Shown here piece after piece: positions 1 to 5,392 of a stretch of DNA of 5,957 nt. A model generated the notes under the pieces. The model was not told the DNA's origin. It worked only from the letters and a program-made list of their open reading frames with translations, and made no database searches. Position numbers and translations under genes: made by a program. The stretch covers positions 1 through 5,957 of the forward strand of contig CAYWMN010000237.1 of NCBI GenBank assembly GCA_964459065.1, read 5' to 3'. This stretch comes from JAMCXS01 sp964459065. Lineage in GTDB: Bacteria; Acidobacteriota; Terriglobia; UBA7540. The stretch's first letter is position 1. The number at the start of each line of letters is the position of its first letter.

Positions 1-44
1 CCCGTTGCGGCCCATTGGTTGGTTCCCGCAAGTAATGCACTCAT
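1..44 (-). CDS. Probable M56/BlaR1-type membrane peptidase, N-terminal fragment (runs off left edge)
   Basis: Only the first 14 codons plus two bases are inside the window, reading MSALLAGTNQWAAT from an ATG at 44-42. The start is supported by a good Shine-Dalgarno AGGAGT on the minus strand (57-52), seven bases upstream. It begins two bases after the blaI stop codon, so the two genes are almost certainly co-transcribed and probably translationally coupled. In BlaI/MecI systems the gene immediately downstream of the repressor typically encodes a polytopic membrane sensor-protease of the M56 (BlaR1/MecR1) family, and a short hydrophobic N-terminus containing a Trp is in keeping with such proteins. 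The family assignment comes mainly from gene order. No catalytic HExxH motif or transmembrane helix can be seen in so short a piece. Confidence 0.6.
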   Translation of the reverse strand, partial: MSALLAGTNQWAAT

Positions 45-46
45 GG

Positions 47-439
47 TTACGACTCCTGATCGAGTTTGTCGAGAAGGTCCCGAATCCGCTGCCGCTCCCG
101 TTCGCCGAGTTCTTGGTCCTGAAGGATGTTGAGCACCAGCGCCTCGTGCGAGCGGTCAAAGAAGCGCCGCGATAGCTCGCGTACGGCGCTCCGGGTGGCT
201 TCGGCGCGGCCCACAATCGGCTGATAAATAAACGCCCGGCCCCGCGCGGGCTTGCTATGCCGCACGTAACCCTTTTCTTCCAGAATCCGCAGGGTGGTGA
301 GCACCGTGTTGTAGGCAAGGGTGGGCTGCCCGGGCAGCGCGCCGGCGACCTCCGCCACGGTCGATTCGCCTTTTTCCCAGAGCACGTCCATCAGTCGCAG
401 TTCAGCTTCGGTGAGAGTTGTCGATTTTTTTCTGGCCAC
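47..439 (-). CDS. blaI: BlaI/MecI/CopY-family winged-helix transcriptional repressor
   Basis: A 130-residue protein, the usual length for BlaI/MecI repressors. Residues about 8-75 form the winged-helix DNA-binding domain: LTEAELRLMDVLW opens helix 1, and AYNTVLTTLRILEEKGYV (about 42-59) is the recognition helix and following turn, a hallmark of the family. The wing follows at about 60-74 (RGRAFIYQP). Residues about 76-130 form the helical dimerisation region, with the family-typical segment LVLNIL near 101-106. In studied BlaI/MecI systems a signal makes the BlaR1/MecR1 protease trigger cleavage of the repressor in this C-terminal region. Translation starts at a GTG (439-437), preceded on the minus strand by GGAG at 450-447 with seven-base spacing; there is no nearby in-frame ATG. 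It forms an operon with the probable M56 peptidase and is divergent from nifJ. Autoregulation is likely, but the true targets need not be beta-lactamase genes because such pairs are widespread. The gene symbol denotes the family only. Confidence 0.93.
   Translation of the reverse strand: MARKKSTTLTEAELRLMDVLWEKGESTVAEVAGALPGQPTLAYNTVLTTLRILEEKGYVRHSKPARGRAFIYQPIVGRAEATRSAVRELSRRFFDRSHEALVLNILQDQELGERERQRIRDLLDKLDQES
52..57 (-). promoter_or_regulatory. Ribosome binding site for the gene downstream of blaI
   Basis: The minus strand reads AGGAGT at 57-52, then seven bases to the ATG at 44-42. It lies inside the last codons of the BlaI-family gene, so terminating ribosomes would sit on it. This fixes the start of the edge gene and suggests coupled translation. 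Confidence 0.7.
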
Positions 440-453
440 GAAATGACTCCACT

Positions 454-468
454 AACTAAAAAATTAAG
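454..468. repeat. AT-rich 15-bp repeat, copy 1 (AACTAAAAAATTAAG)
   Basis: Matches copy 2 at 507-521 in 11 of 15 positions; the only difference is the central AAAA versus TTTT. It lies just downstream of the inferred blaI transcription start. The AT-rich run contrasts with the GC-rich surroundings. A role as a repressor half of a paired operator is inference. Confidence 0.35.
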
Positions 469-479
469 AGCTGTGCCCA

Positions 480-508
480 AGGCTAGCTCCGCCATTTGCA
501 GTTGTCAA
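480..508 (-). promoter_or_regulatory. Candidate sigma70-type promoter of the blaI operon
   Basis: The minus strand shows a perfect -35 hexamer TTGACA (508-503), a 17-base spacer and a weak -10 hexamer TAGCCT (485-480), which keeps the conserved first T, second A and last T. Transcription would begin near 473, leaving a leader of about 33 bases before the GTG start. The exact -35 and ideal spacing are in its favour; the -10 matches only three of six positions. Confidence 0.4.
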
Positions 509-510
509 CT
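500..510. promoter_or_regulatory. Palindrome AGTTGTCAACT overlapping the blaI -35 box, candidate operator
   Basis: Perfect five-base arms (AGTTG/CAACT) around a single central base, lying over the candidate -35 hexamer of blaI. A repressor bound here would block RNA polymerase, as expected for an autoregulated BlaI-family gene. It does not show the TACA/TGTA core of the staphylococcal BlaI/MecI operators, so assignment to this BlaI is inference. Confidence 0.3.
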
Positions 511-521
511 AATTTTTTAAG
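507..521. repeat. AT-rich 15-bp repeat, copy 2 (AACTAATTTTTTAAG)
   Basis: Second copy of the repeat at 454-468, in the same orientation, with start points 53 bp apart, close to five helical turns. It overlaps the upstream edge of the candidate blaI -35 box and the right arm of the AGTTGTCAACT palindrome. The two copies bracket the inferred promoter and would lie on the same face of the helix. Confidence 0.35.
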
Positions 522-596
522 AATTATTGTGGCTGGGCCCAAAACGCGCCGGGGAAATCCGGTTTCAATCCAGGCCCGTGATTGCTGGAAACACAT

Positions 597-606
597 CTTC
601 CGGAAG
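597..606. repeat. 10-bp perfect palindrome CTTCCGGAAG
   Basis: A perfect palindrome in the nifJ upstream region, its centre 41 bp upstream of the centre of the CRP/FNR-like site, close to four helical turns. The two sequences are not alike, so a shared binding protein is unlikely. Palindromes of this length arise by chance fairly often, and a function is only a possibility. Confidence 0.2.
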
Positions 607-630
607 GCTAATTTAAGCAAAACAAAGGCG

Positions 631-654
631 TCGATGTGACGTAGGTCACTGCGA
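631..654. promoter_or_regulatory. CRP/FNR-superfamily-like operator upstream of nifJ
   Basis: The core reads TGTGA-N6-TCACT (635-650), one base off the canonical CRP pattern TGTGA-N6-TCACA. The dyad is centred between 642 and 643: GTGAC (636-640) pairs with GTCAC (645-649), the central T-A pairs, and outer TCG (631-633) pairs with CGA (652-654). It does not match the FNR consensus TTGAT-N4-ATCAA. Which member of the family binds cannot be told from the sequence. Its position, about 71 bp before the nifJ start codon, suggests control of nifJ. Confidence 0.6.
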
Positions 655-671
655 TAGAGGTGTTGCTGACA

Positions 672-677
672 TAGCCT
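672..677 (+). promoter_or_regulatory. Candidate -10 element of the nifJ promoter
   Basis: TAGCCT keeps the three most conserved bases of the -10 hexamer (T, A and final T). A start near 684 would put the centre of the upstream inverted repeat at exactly -41.5, the class II activator position, and leave a leader of about 30 bases. No good -35 hexamer stands 17 bases upstream, as is common for activator-dependent promoters. The nearby TTGACT (677-682) has no usable -10 downstream of it. Confidence 0.3.
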
Positions 678-713
678 TGACTTGATCATGAGAATGAAGG
701 GACGGAGAAACCC

Positions 714-3700
714 ATGGCTAGGGCAAAGATAACGATTGACGGGAATGAGGCAACGGCACTTACGGCCTATCTGGCCAGCGAAGTGATTGCCATCTACCCG
801 ATTACGCCTTCGTCTCCGATGGGTGAACTGGCGGACCGCTGGGCCGTGGAAGGCAAGGCGAACATCTGGGGCGCCATTCCCAAGGTGATGGAGATGCAAA
901 GCGAAGGCGGAGCGGCCGGAGCCTTGCACGGAGCCTTGCAGGCGGGCGCGCTGGCAACCACCTTCACCTCTTCGCAGGGCCTTCTGCTGATGATCCCCAA
1001 TCTGTATAAGATTGCGGGCGAGTTGACCGCAGGCGTGCTGCACGTGGCCGCGCGGACCGTCGCCACCCACGCCCTGTCGATTTTCGGCGACCATAGCGAT
1101 GTGATGGCCACGCGCGCCACGGGCTTTGCGCTGCTGGCCGCGAACACGGTTCAGGAAGCGATGGATTTGGGACTGATTGCGCACGCGGCGGCGCTGGAAT
1201 CGCGCGTGCCGTTTCTCCACTTTTTTGACGGATTCCGCACCTCGCATGAAATCTCCAAGGTTGAGGAGGTCACGGCCGAAGACGTCCGCGCCTTGATTGA
1301 CGACAAAACGGTTCGCGCGCACCGCGAGCGGGCTCTGTCATCGGACCATCCTTTTGTGCGGGGCACCGCGCAGAATCCGGACGTCTTTTTCCAGGCGCAG
1401 GAGGCCGTGAACCCTTACTACCGCGCCTGTCCCACCATCGTGCAGAACGTGATGGACCGGTTTGCGCAGATTGTGGGCCGCGCTTATCACCTGTTTGACT
1501 ACGTGGGAGCGCCGGACGCCGACCGTGTGATTGTGATGATGGGTTCGGGAGCCGAAGCGGCTCAGGAAGCGGTGGAGCACCTGGCCGCCCAGGGCGAAAA
1601 AGTCGGGCTGGTCAAAATCCGGCTCTACCGGCCCTTTTCCACCGAGCATTTCCTGGCGGCGCTGCCGCGGTCGGTGAAGACGATTGCGGCGCTGGACCGC
1701 ACGAAAGAGGCGGGAAGCGTCGGCGAGCCGCTCTACCTGGACGTGATGGCGGCGCTCCTGGAAAACGCCGGCTCGGCGGGGCCCGCCGGAATGCCGCGCC
1801 TGATTGGCGGCCGCTACGGGCTTTCGTCCAAGGAATTTACGCCGGCCATGGTGAAAGGCGTTTTCGACGAGATGTCGAAGCCGAATCCGAAAACGCATTT
1901 TACGATCGGAATCCACGACGACGTTTCGCACACCAGCCTCGATTACGACCCGGCTTTTTCAACCGAAGATCCCCAGGCGGTGCGGGCGATCTTTTACGGC
2001 CTGGGCTCGGACGGCACCGTCGGCGCCAATAAGAACTCCATCAAGATCATCGGCGGAGACACGGAAAACTACGCGCAGGGTTACTTTGTTTACGATTCGA
2101 AAAAAGCGGGCTCGGTCACCGTCTCGCATCTGCGCTTTGGCCCCAAACCCATCCATTCCACCTATCTGATTGACCGCGCCAACTTTGTGGCCTGCCACCA
2201 GTTCGCTTTTCTGGAGCGCTACGACGTGCTGAAAGCGGCCGAACCGGGCGCCACTTTCCTGCTGAACGCTCCTTACGGCCCGGAAGAGATCTGGGATCAT
2301 CTGCCGCGCGCGACCCAGGAGCAGATCATCAGCAAGAAGCTGCGCTTCTATGTGATTGACGCCGTGAAGGTGGCGCGCGAGACGGGCATGGGACGGCGCA
2401 TCAACACCGTCATGCAGACCTGCTTTTTCGCGCTCAGCGGCGTGCTGCCGCGCGACGAGGCCATCGCCGCCATCAAGCGGGCCATCAAAAAGACTTACGG
2501 CAAGCGCGGAGAAACCATCGTGGCCAAGAACTATGCCGCGGTGGACGGCGCCTTGAACTACTTGTTTGAAGTCACCGTTCCCGAAACCGTTTCCAGCCAA
2601 TTCGATATCCAGCCGCCGGTGCCGGCCGACGCTCCCGAGTTTGTTCGCAACGTTACGGGCAGCATCATCGGAGGCCACGGCGACTCTTTGCCGGTCAGCG
2701 CCTTTTCACCCGACGGGACTTTCCCCAGCGGAACGGCCAAGTGGGAGAAGCGCAACATCGCGCTGGAAATTCCCGCCTGGGACGAGGACCTTTGCATCCA
2801 GTGCGGCAAATGCGTCATGGTCTGCCCCCATTCGGTGATCCGCGCCAAGGTTTATGACTCGCAGAATCTGGAGAACGCGCCGGCCCATTTCAAGTCGACG
2901 GCGGCGCGCTGGAAAGATTTCAAGGAGTTGCGTTACACGCTGGCCGTGGCGCCCGAGGATTGCACCGGCTGCTCGCTGTGCGTTGAAATCTGCCCGGCCA
3001 AGAGCAAGTCGGAGGTCAAGCACAAGGCCATCAATATGGTCCCGCAGCCGCCTCTGCGGGCGCAGGAACGCGAGAACTGGGAGTTCTTCCTCACGCTGCC
3101 GGAGATGGATCGCGGGGTGCTGAGCCACGGCCTGGTGAAGGACGCGCAGCTGCTGGAGCCCCTGTTTGAATTTTCCGGGGCGTGCGCCGGCTGCGGCGAG
3201 ACGCCCTACATCCGGCTGATGACGCAGCTGTTCGGAGACCGCTGCGTGATTGCCAACGCCACCGGCTGCTCCTCGATCTACGGCGGCAATCTGCCCACCA
3301 CGCCCTACACGATGAACCGCGAGGGCCTGGGGCCGGCCTGGTCGAATTCGCTCTTTGAAGATAACGCGGAGTTCGGGCTCGGGATGCGCCTGGCCATTGA
3401 CAAGCAGGCCGACTACGCCCGCTACCTCGTCGAGCGGCTTGCCCCGCAGATCGGCGCCGAACTGGCGGCCGCACTGCTTGCGGCGGATCAATCCACCGAG
3501 CAGGGCCTGTTTGAACAGCGCCGGCGGGTGCAGGAGCTCAAGGAAAAACTCCAGGGCATTGACGCGGCTGAAGCGCGCGATTTGCTGAGCGTTGCCGGCA
3601 CGCTGGTGAAAAAGAGCGTGTGGATTGTGGGCGGCGACGGCTGGGCTTATGACATCGGCTACGGCGGCCTTGACCACGTTCTGGCCTCCGGCAAGAACGT

Positions 3701-4283
3701 CAACGTGCTGGTGCTGGACACGGAGGTCTATTCCAACACCGGCGGTCAGATGTCCAAGGCCACGCCGCGCGGCGCGGTGGCCAAGTTTGCGGCGGCCGGC
3801 AAGGAAAATCCCAAGAAAGATCTGGGCATGATGGCCATGACCTACGGCAGCGTCTACGTGGCGCACGTGGCGATGGGCGGCAATGACACCCACACGGTGA
3901 AGACTTTCCTGGAAGCGGAAGCCTACAACGGACCCTCGTTGATCATCGCTTATTCCCACTGCATCGCCCACGGATTTGACATGGTCCTGGGCATGAGCCA
4001 GCAGAAGGCGGCGGTGCAGTCCGGCTACTGGCCGCTGTTCCGCTACAATCCCGAGCTGGCCAAGCAAGGCAAGAATCCGCTGCACATGGATTCCAGGCCT
4101 CCCGCGATTCCTCTTGAACAATATATTTACAACGAAACCCGTTACACCATGCTCGCCCACGCCCATCCGGAAGCCGCCAAGCTGGCGTTGCAGAAGGCTC
4201 AGGAAGATGTGCGAACGCGCTGGGAGTTGTATGAGAAATGGGCGGCAGATCTTGCGACCGTCCCAGGGAAGGAAGAAAAATGA
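714..4283 (+). CDS. nifJ: Pyruvate:ferredoxin (flavodoxin) oxidoreductase, single-chain
   Basis: This 1189-residue cytoplasmic enzyme decarboxylates pyruvate to acetyl-CoA and CO2 and passes two electrons to ferredoxin or flavodoxin. Domains in order: N-terminal pyruvate/TPP domain with YPITPSSP (28-35), Glu64 and Arg114; a second TPP-fold-related domain (about 260-415); the gamma-type domain beginning FYGLGSDGTVGANKN (about 428); a ferredoxin-like domain with CIQCGKCVMVCP (694-705) and CTGCSLCVEICP (750-761) binding two [4Fe-4S] clusters; and the TPP domain with GDGWAYDIGYGG (from 974) and SNTGGQ (1007-1012). The proximal cluster ligands are Cys824, Cys827, Cys852 and Cys1083. These are each offset by 12 from the numbers I recall for the Desulfovibrio africanus enzyme (812, 815, 840, 1071), while Thr31, Glu64 and Arg114 match without offset. 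All key residues are present, so it should be active. It ends without the oxygen-protecting C-terminal extension of D. africanus. The ATG at 714 follows GGAGA (704-708) by five bases. It heads a probable operon and may run in either direction physiologically. Confidence 0.97.
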   Translation: MARAKITIDGNEATALTAYLASEVIAIYPITPSSPMGELADRWAVEGKANIWGAIPKVMEMQSEGGAAGALHGALQAGALATTFTSSQGLLLMIPNLYKIAGELTAGVLHVAARTVATHALSIFGDHSDVMATRATGFALLAANTVQEAMDLGLIAHAAALESRVPFLHFFDGFRTSHEISKVEEVTAEDVRALIDDKTVRAHRERALSSDHPFVRGTAQNPDVFFQAQEAVNPYYRACPTIVQNVMDRFAQIVGRAYHLFDYVGAPDADRVIVMMGSGAEAAQEAVEHLAAQGEKVGLVKIRLYRPFSTEHFLAALPRSVKTIAALDRTKEAGSVGEPLYLDVMAALLENAGSAGPAGMPRLIGGRYGLSSKEFTPAMVKGVFDEMSKPNPKTHFTIGIHDDVSHTSLDYDPAFSTEDPQAVRAIFYGLGSDGTVGANKNSIKIIGGDTENYAQGYFVYDSKKAGSVTVSHLRFGPKPIHSTYLIDRANFVACHQFAFLERYDVLKAAEPGATFLLNAPYGPEEIWDHLPRATQEQIISKKLRFYVIDAVKVARETGMGRRINTVMQTCFFALSGVLPRDEAIAAIKRAIKKTYGKRGETIVAKNYAAVDGALNYLFEVTVPETVSSQFDIQPPVPADAPEFVRNVTGSIIGGHGDSLPVSAFSPDGTFPSGTAKWEKRNIALEIPAWDEDLCIQCGKCVMVCPHSVIRAKVYDSQNLENAPAHFKSTAARWKDFKELRYTLAVAPEDCTGCSLCVEICPAKSKSEVKHKAINMVPQPPLRAQERENWEFFLTLPEMDRGVLSHGLVKDAQLLEPLFEFSGACAGCGETPYIRLMTQLFGDRCVIANATGCSSIYGGNLPTTPYTMNREGLGPAWSNSLFEDNAEFGLGMRLAIDKQADYARYLVERLAPQIGAELAAALLAADQSTEQGLFEQRRRVQELKEKLQGIDAAEARDLLSVAGTLVKKSVWIVGGDGWAYDIGYGGLDHVLASGKNVNVLVLDTEVYSNTGGQMSKATPRGAVAKFAAAGKENPKKDLGMMAMTYGSVYVAHVAMGGNDTHTVKTFLEAEAYNGPSLIIAYSHCIAHGFDMVLGMSQQKAAVQSGYWPLFRYNPELAKQGKNPLHMDSRPPAIPLEQYIYNETRYTMLAHAHPEAAKLALQKAQEDVRTRWELYEKWAADLATVPGKEEK
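4266..4275 (+). promoter_or_regulatory. Ribosome binding site of the DHOD-like gene, inside nifJ
   Basis: The purine-rich GGGAAGGAAG, within the last codons of nifJ, lies four bases before the ATG at 4280. It supports that ATG over the in-frame ATG 42 bases upstream at 4238, which would place a nonconserved-looking MGGRSCDRPREGRK prefix on the protein. Confidence 0.65.
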
Positions 4284-5317
4284 TAGACCTCTCGACAACC
4301 TACCTGGGGCTTGAACTGAAGAGCCCGCTGGTGGCTTCTGCTTCCCCGCTGTCGGAAGAGATCAGCAACCTCCGGAAGATGGAAGACTCCGGGGCTGCCG
4401 CCGTAGTTCTCCATTCGCTGTTTGAAGAGCAGGTGACGCTGGAGTCTGAGGACCTGCATCACTATCTTTCCCAGGGCACGGAAAGTTTTGCCGAATCGCT
4501 CACTTACCTGCCGGATATGACGCGATACAATCTGGGGCCGGAAGGCTACCTGGAACACATTCACAAGGCAAAGGCCGCTGTGGACATCCCCGTGATCGCC
4601 AGCTTGAACGGCGTTTCGTCCGGCGGCTGGCTTGATTACGCCCGCAAGATTGAGCAAGCCGGAGCTTCGGCGCTGGAGTTGAACATCTATTTCCTGGCGA
4701 CCGATCCGAACGTTTCCTCCGCCGAGATCGAGCAGCAGTATCTGGACCTGGTTTCTCAGGTGAAGGAGAATCTGCAAATTCCGGTGGCCGTGAAGGTGGG
4801 GCCGTACTTCAGCGCCATGGCCCATTTTGCCAGCCGTCTTGACCAGGCCGGAGCCGACGCACTGGTGCTCTTCAACCGTTTCTACCAGCCGGACTTTGAC
4901 CTGGAGAATCTGGAAGTGGTCCCCCGAGTCGTTTTGAGCAATTCCCACGAGCTTCTGCTGCGGCTGCATTGGGTGGCGATTCTTTACGGCCACATCAACG
5001 CCGACCTGGCGGTGACCGGCGGGGTTCACACGGCGCAGGATGTGCTGAAGTCCATGATGGCCGGCGCCAAGGTGGCCATGATGACTTCCGCGCTGCTCCG
5101 CAACGGCATCAGTCACCTGGAGAGTGTGCGCGCCGATCTGCTCGACTGGATGGAAGAACACGAGTATACTTCGATTCAGCAAATGCAGGGCAGCCTGGCC
5201 CTGAAGTCCGTCCGGAGCCCGGCGGCCTTTGAGCGAGCCAATTACATGCGGGTGCTCAGTTCCTACAGCCTGCGCACCTTCGGTCCCTGGCGGATGGGTA
5301 TGACCAACGGGGAGTGA
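4280..5317 (+). CDS. Dihydroorotate dehydrogenase-like FMN protein lacking the catalytic Cys/Ser
   Basis: A 345-residue protein that opens MIDLSTTYLGLELKSPLVASASPLS, the usual first strand of class 1 DHOD-type TIM barrels, written here only to show the start. Confidence 0.
   Translation: MIDLSTTYLGLELKSPLVASASPLSEEISNLRKMEDSGAAAVVLHSLFEEQVTLESEDLHHYLSQGTESFAESLTYLPDMTRYNLGPEGYLEHIHKAKAAVDIPVIASLNGVSSGGWLDYARKIEQAGASALELNIYFLATDPNVSSAEIEQQYLDLVSQVKENLQIPVAVKVGPYFSAMAHFASRLDQAGADALVLFNRFYQPDFDLENLEVVPRVVLSNSHELLLRLHWVAILYGHINADLAVTGGVHTAQDVLKSMMAGAKVAMMTSALLRNGISHLESVRADLLDWMEEHEYTSIQQMQGSLALKSVRSPAAFERANYMRVLSSYSLRTFGPWRMGMTNGE
4280..5317 (+). CDS. Dihydroorotate dehydrogenase-like flavoprotein (annotation of record for this gene)
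   Basis: A 345-residue cytoplasmic TIM-barrel protein of the DHOD superfamily; it supersedes the brief duplicate entry for the same coordinates. Visible family marks are the N-terminal strand LGLELKSPLVASASPLS (9-25), IASLNG (106-111), ALELN (131-135), VAVKVGP (169-175) with Lys172 as the likely FMN-contacting lysine, LFNRF (197-201), and the phosphate-binding end AVTGGVHTAQDVLKSMMAGA (244-263). In true DHODs the ELN motif leads into a short loop with the catalytic Cys (class 1) or Ser (class 2) just before Pro-Asn. Here the loop reads ELNIYFLATDPN (133-144), and the whole protein has no cysteine. FMN binding is likely, but dihydroorotate oxidation is doubtful. Its ATG overlaps the nifJ stop in an ATGA junction, implying translational coupling and a role connected with PFOR. 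The substrate is unknown; a pyrimidine role is a less likely alternative. Confidence 0.88.
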   Translation: MIDLSTTYLGLELKSPLVASASPLSEEISNLRKMEDSGAAAVVLHSLFEEQVTLESEDLHHYLSQGTESFAESLTYLPDMTRYNLGPEGYLEHIHKAKAAVDIPVIASLNGVSSGGWLDYARKIEQAGASALELNIYFLATDPNVSSAEIEQQYLDLVSQVKENLQIPVAVKVGPYFSAMAHFASRLDQAGADALVLFNRFYQPDFDLENLEVVPRVVLSNSHELLLRLHWVAILYGHINADLAVTGGVHTAQDVLKSMMAGAKVAMMTSALLRNGISHLESVRADLLDWMEEHEYTSIQQMQGSLALKSVRSPAAFERANYMRVLSSYSLRTFGPWRMGMTNGE

Positions 5318-5379
5318 GCGCCGGGACGCCGCCAACCAGGGCCGCAGTGGCGCAATCGAAGGAACGGATCCTAAAAAGT

Positions 5380-5386
5380 GAGGTGG
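5380..5386 (+). promoter_or_regulatory. Ribosome binding site deciding the cytochrome c start
   Basis: GAGGTGG lies six bases before the ATG at 5393. The in-frame GTG at 5378 overlaps this site and has only a distant AAGGAA (5359-5364) upstream, so the ATG is preferred. It also yields a cleaner signal sequence. Confidence 0.65.
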
Positions 5387-5392
5387 CCAGGC

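Noticed and set aside
677..705. TTGACT (677-682) as a -35 box for nifJ
   Set aside because: Seventeen bases downstream the sequence is GGACGG, with no resemblance to a -10 hexamer, and it would overlap the nifJ ribosome binding site.
483..1322. A 279-codon minus-strand open frame over the nifJ start and upstream region
   Set aside because: It would cover the intergenic region and the conserved N-terminus of nifJ. The composition is antisense-like and no motif is visible.
4238..4279. Upstream ATG giving the DHOD-like protein 14 extra residues
   Set aside because: The extension lies wholly inside nifJ, reads as a charged sequence unlike DHOD-family N-termini, and the ATG at 4280 has a better-placed ribosome binding site.
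2706..4298. A 530-codon open frame on the minus strand, opposite the second half of nifJ
   Set aside because: It lies opposite a fully conserved PFOR coding region with all cluster and TPP motifs in the plus frame. Its Arg/His/Gly/Val-rich composition is typical of antisense frames in GC-rich genes, and no domain is recognisable.
4280..5317. First, zero-confidence entry for the DHOD-like gene in the feature list
   Set aside because: It duplicates the full entry at the same coordinates and should be ignored; the later entry (confidence 0.88) is the annotation for this gene.
4199..5335. A 378-codon minus-strand open frame covering the DHOD-like gene
   Set aside because: It is the antisense shadow of a gene with clear family motifs; the translation has the His/Gln/Arg-rich look of a shadow frame and no recognisable domain.
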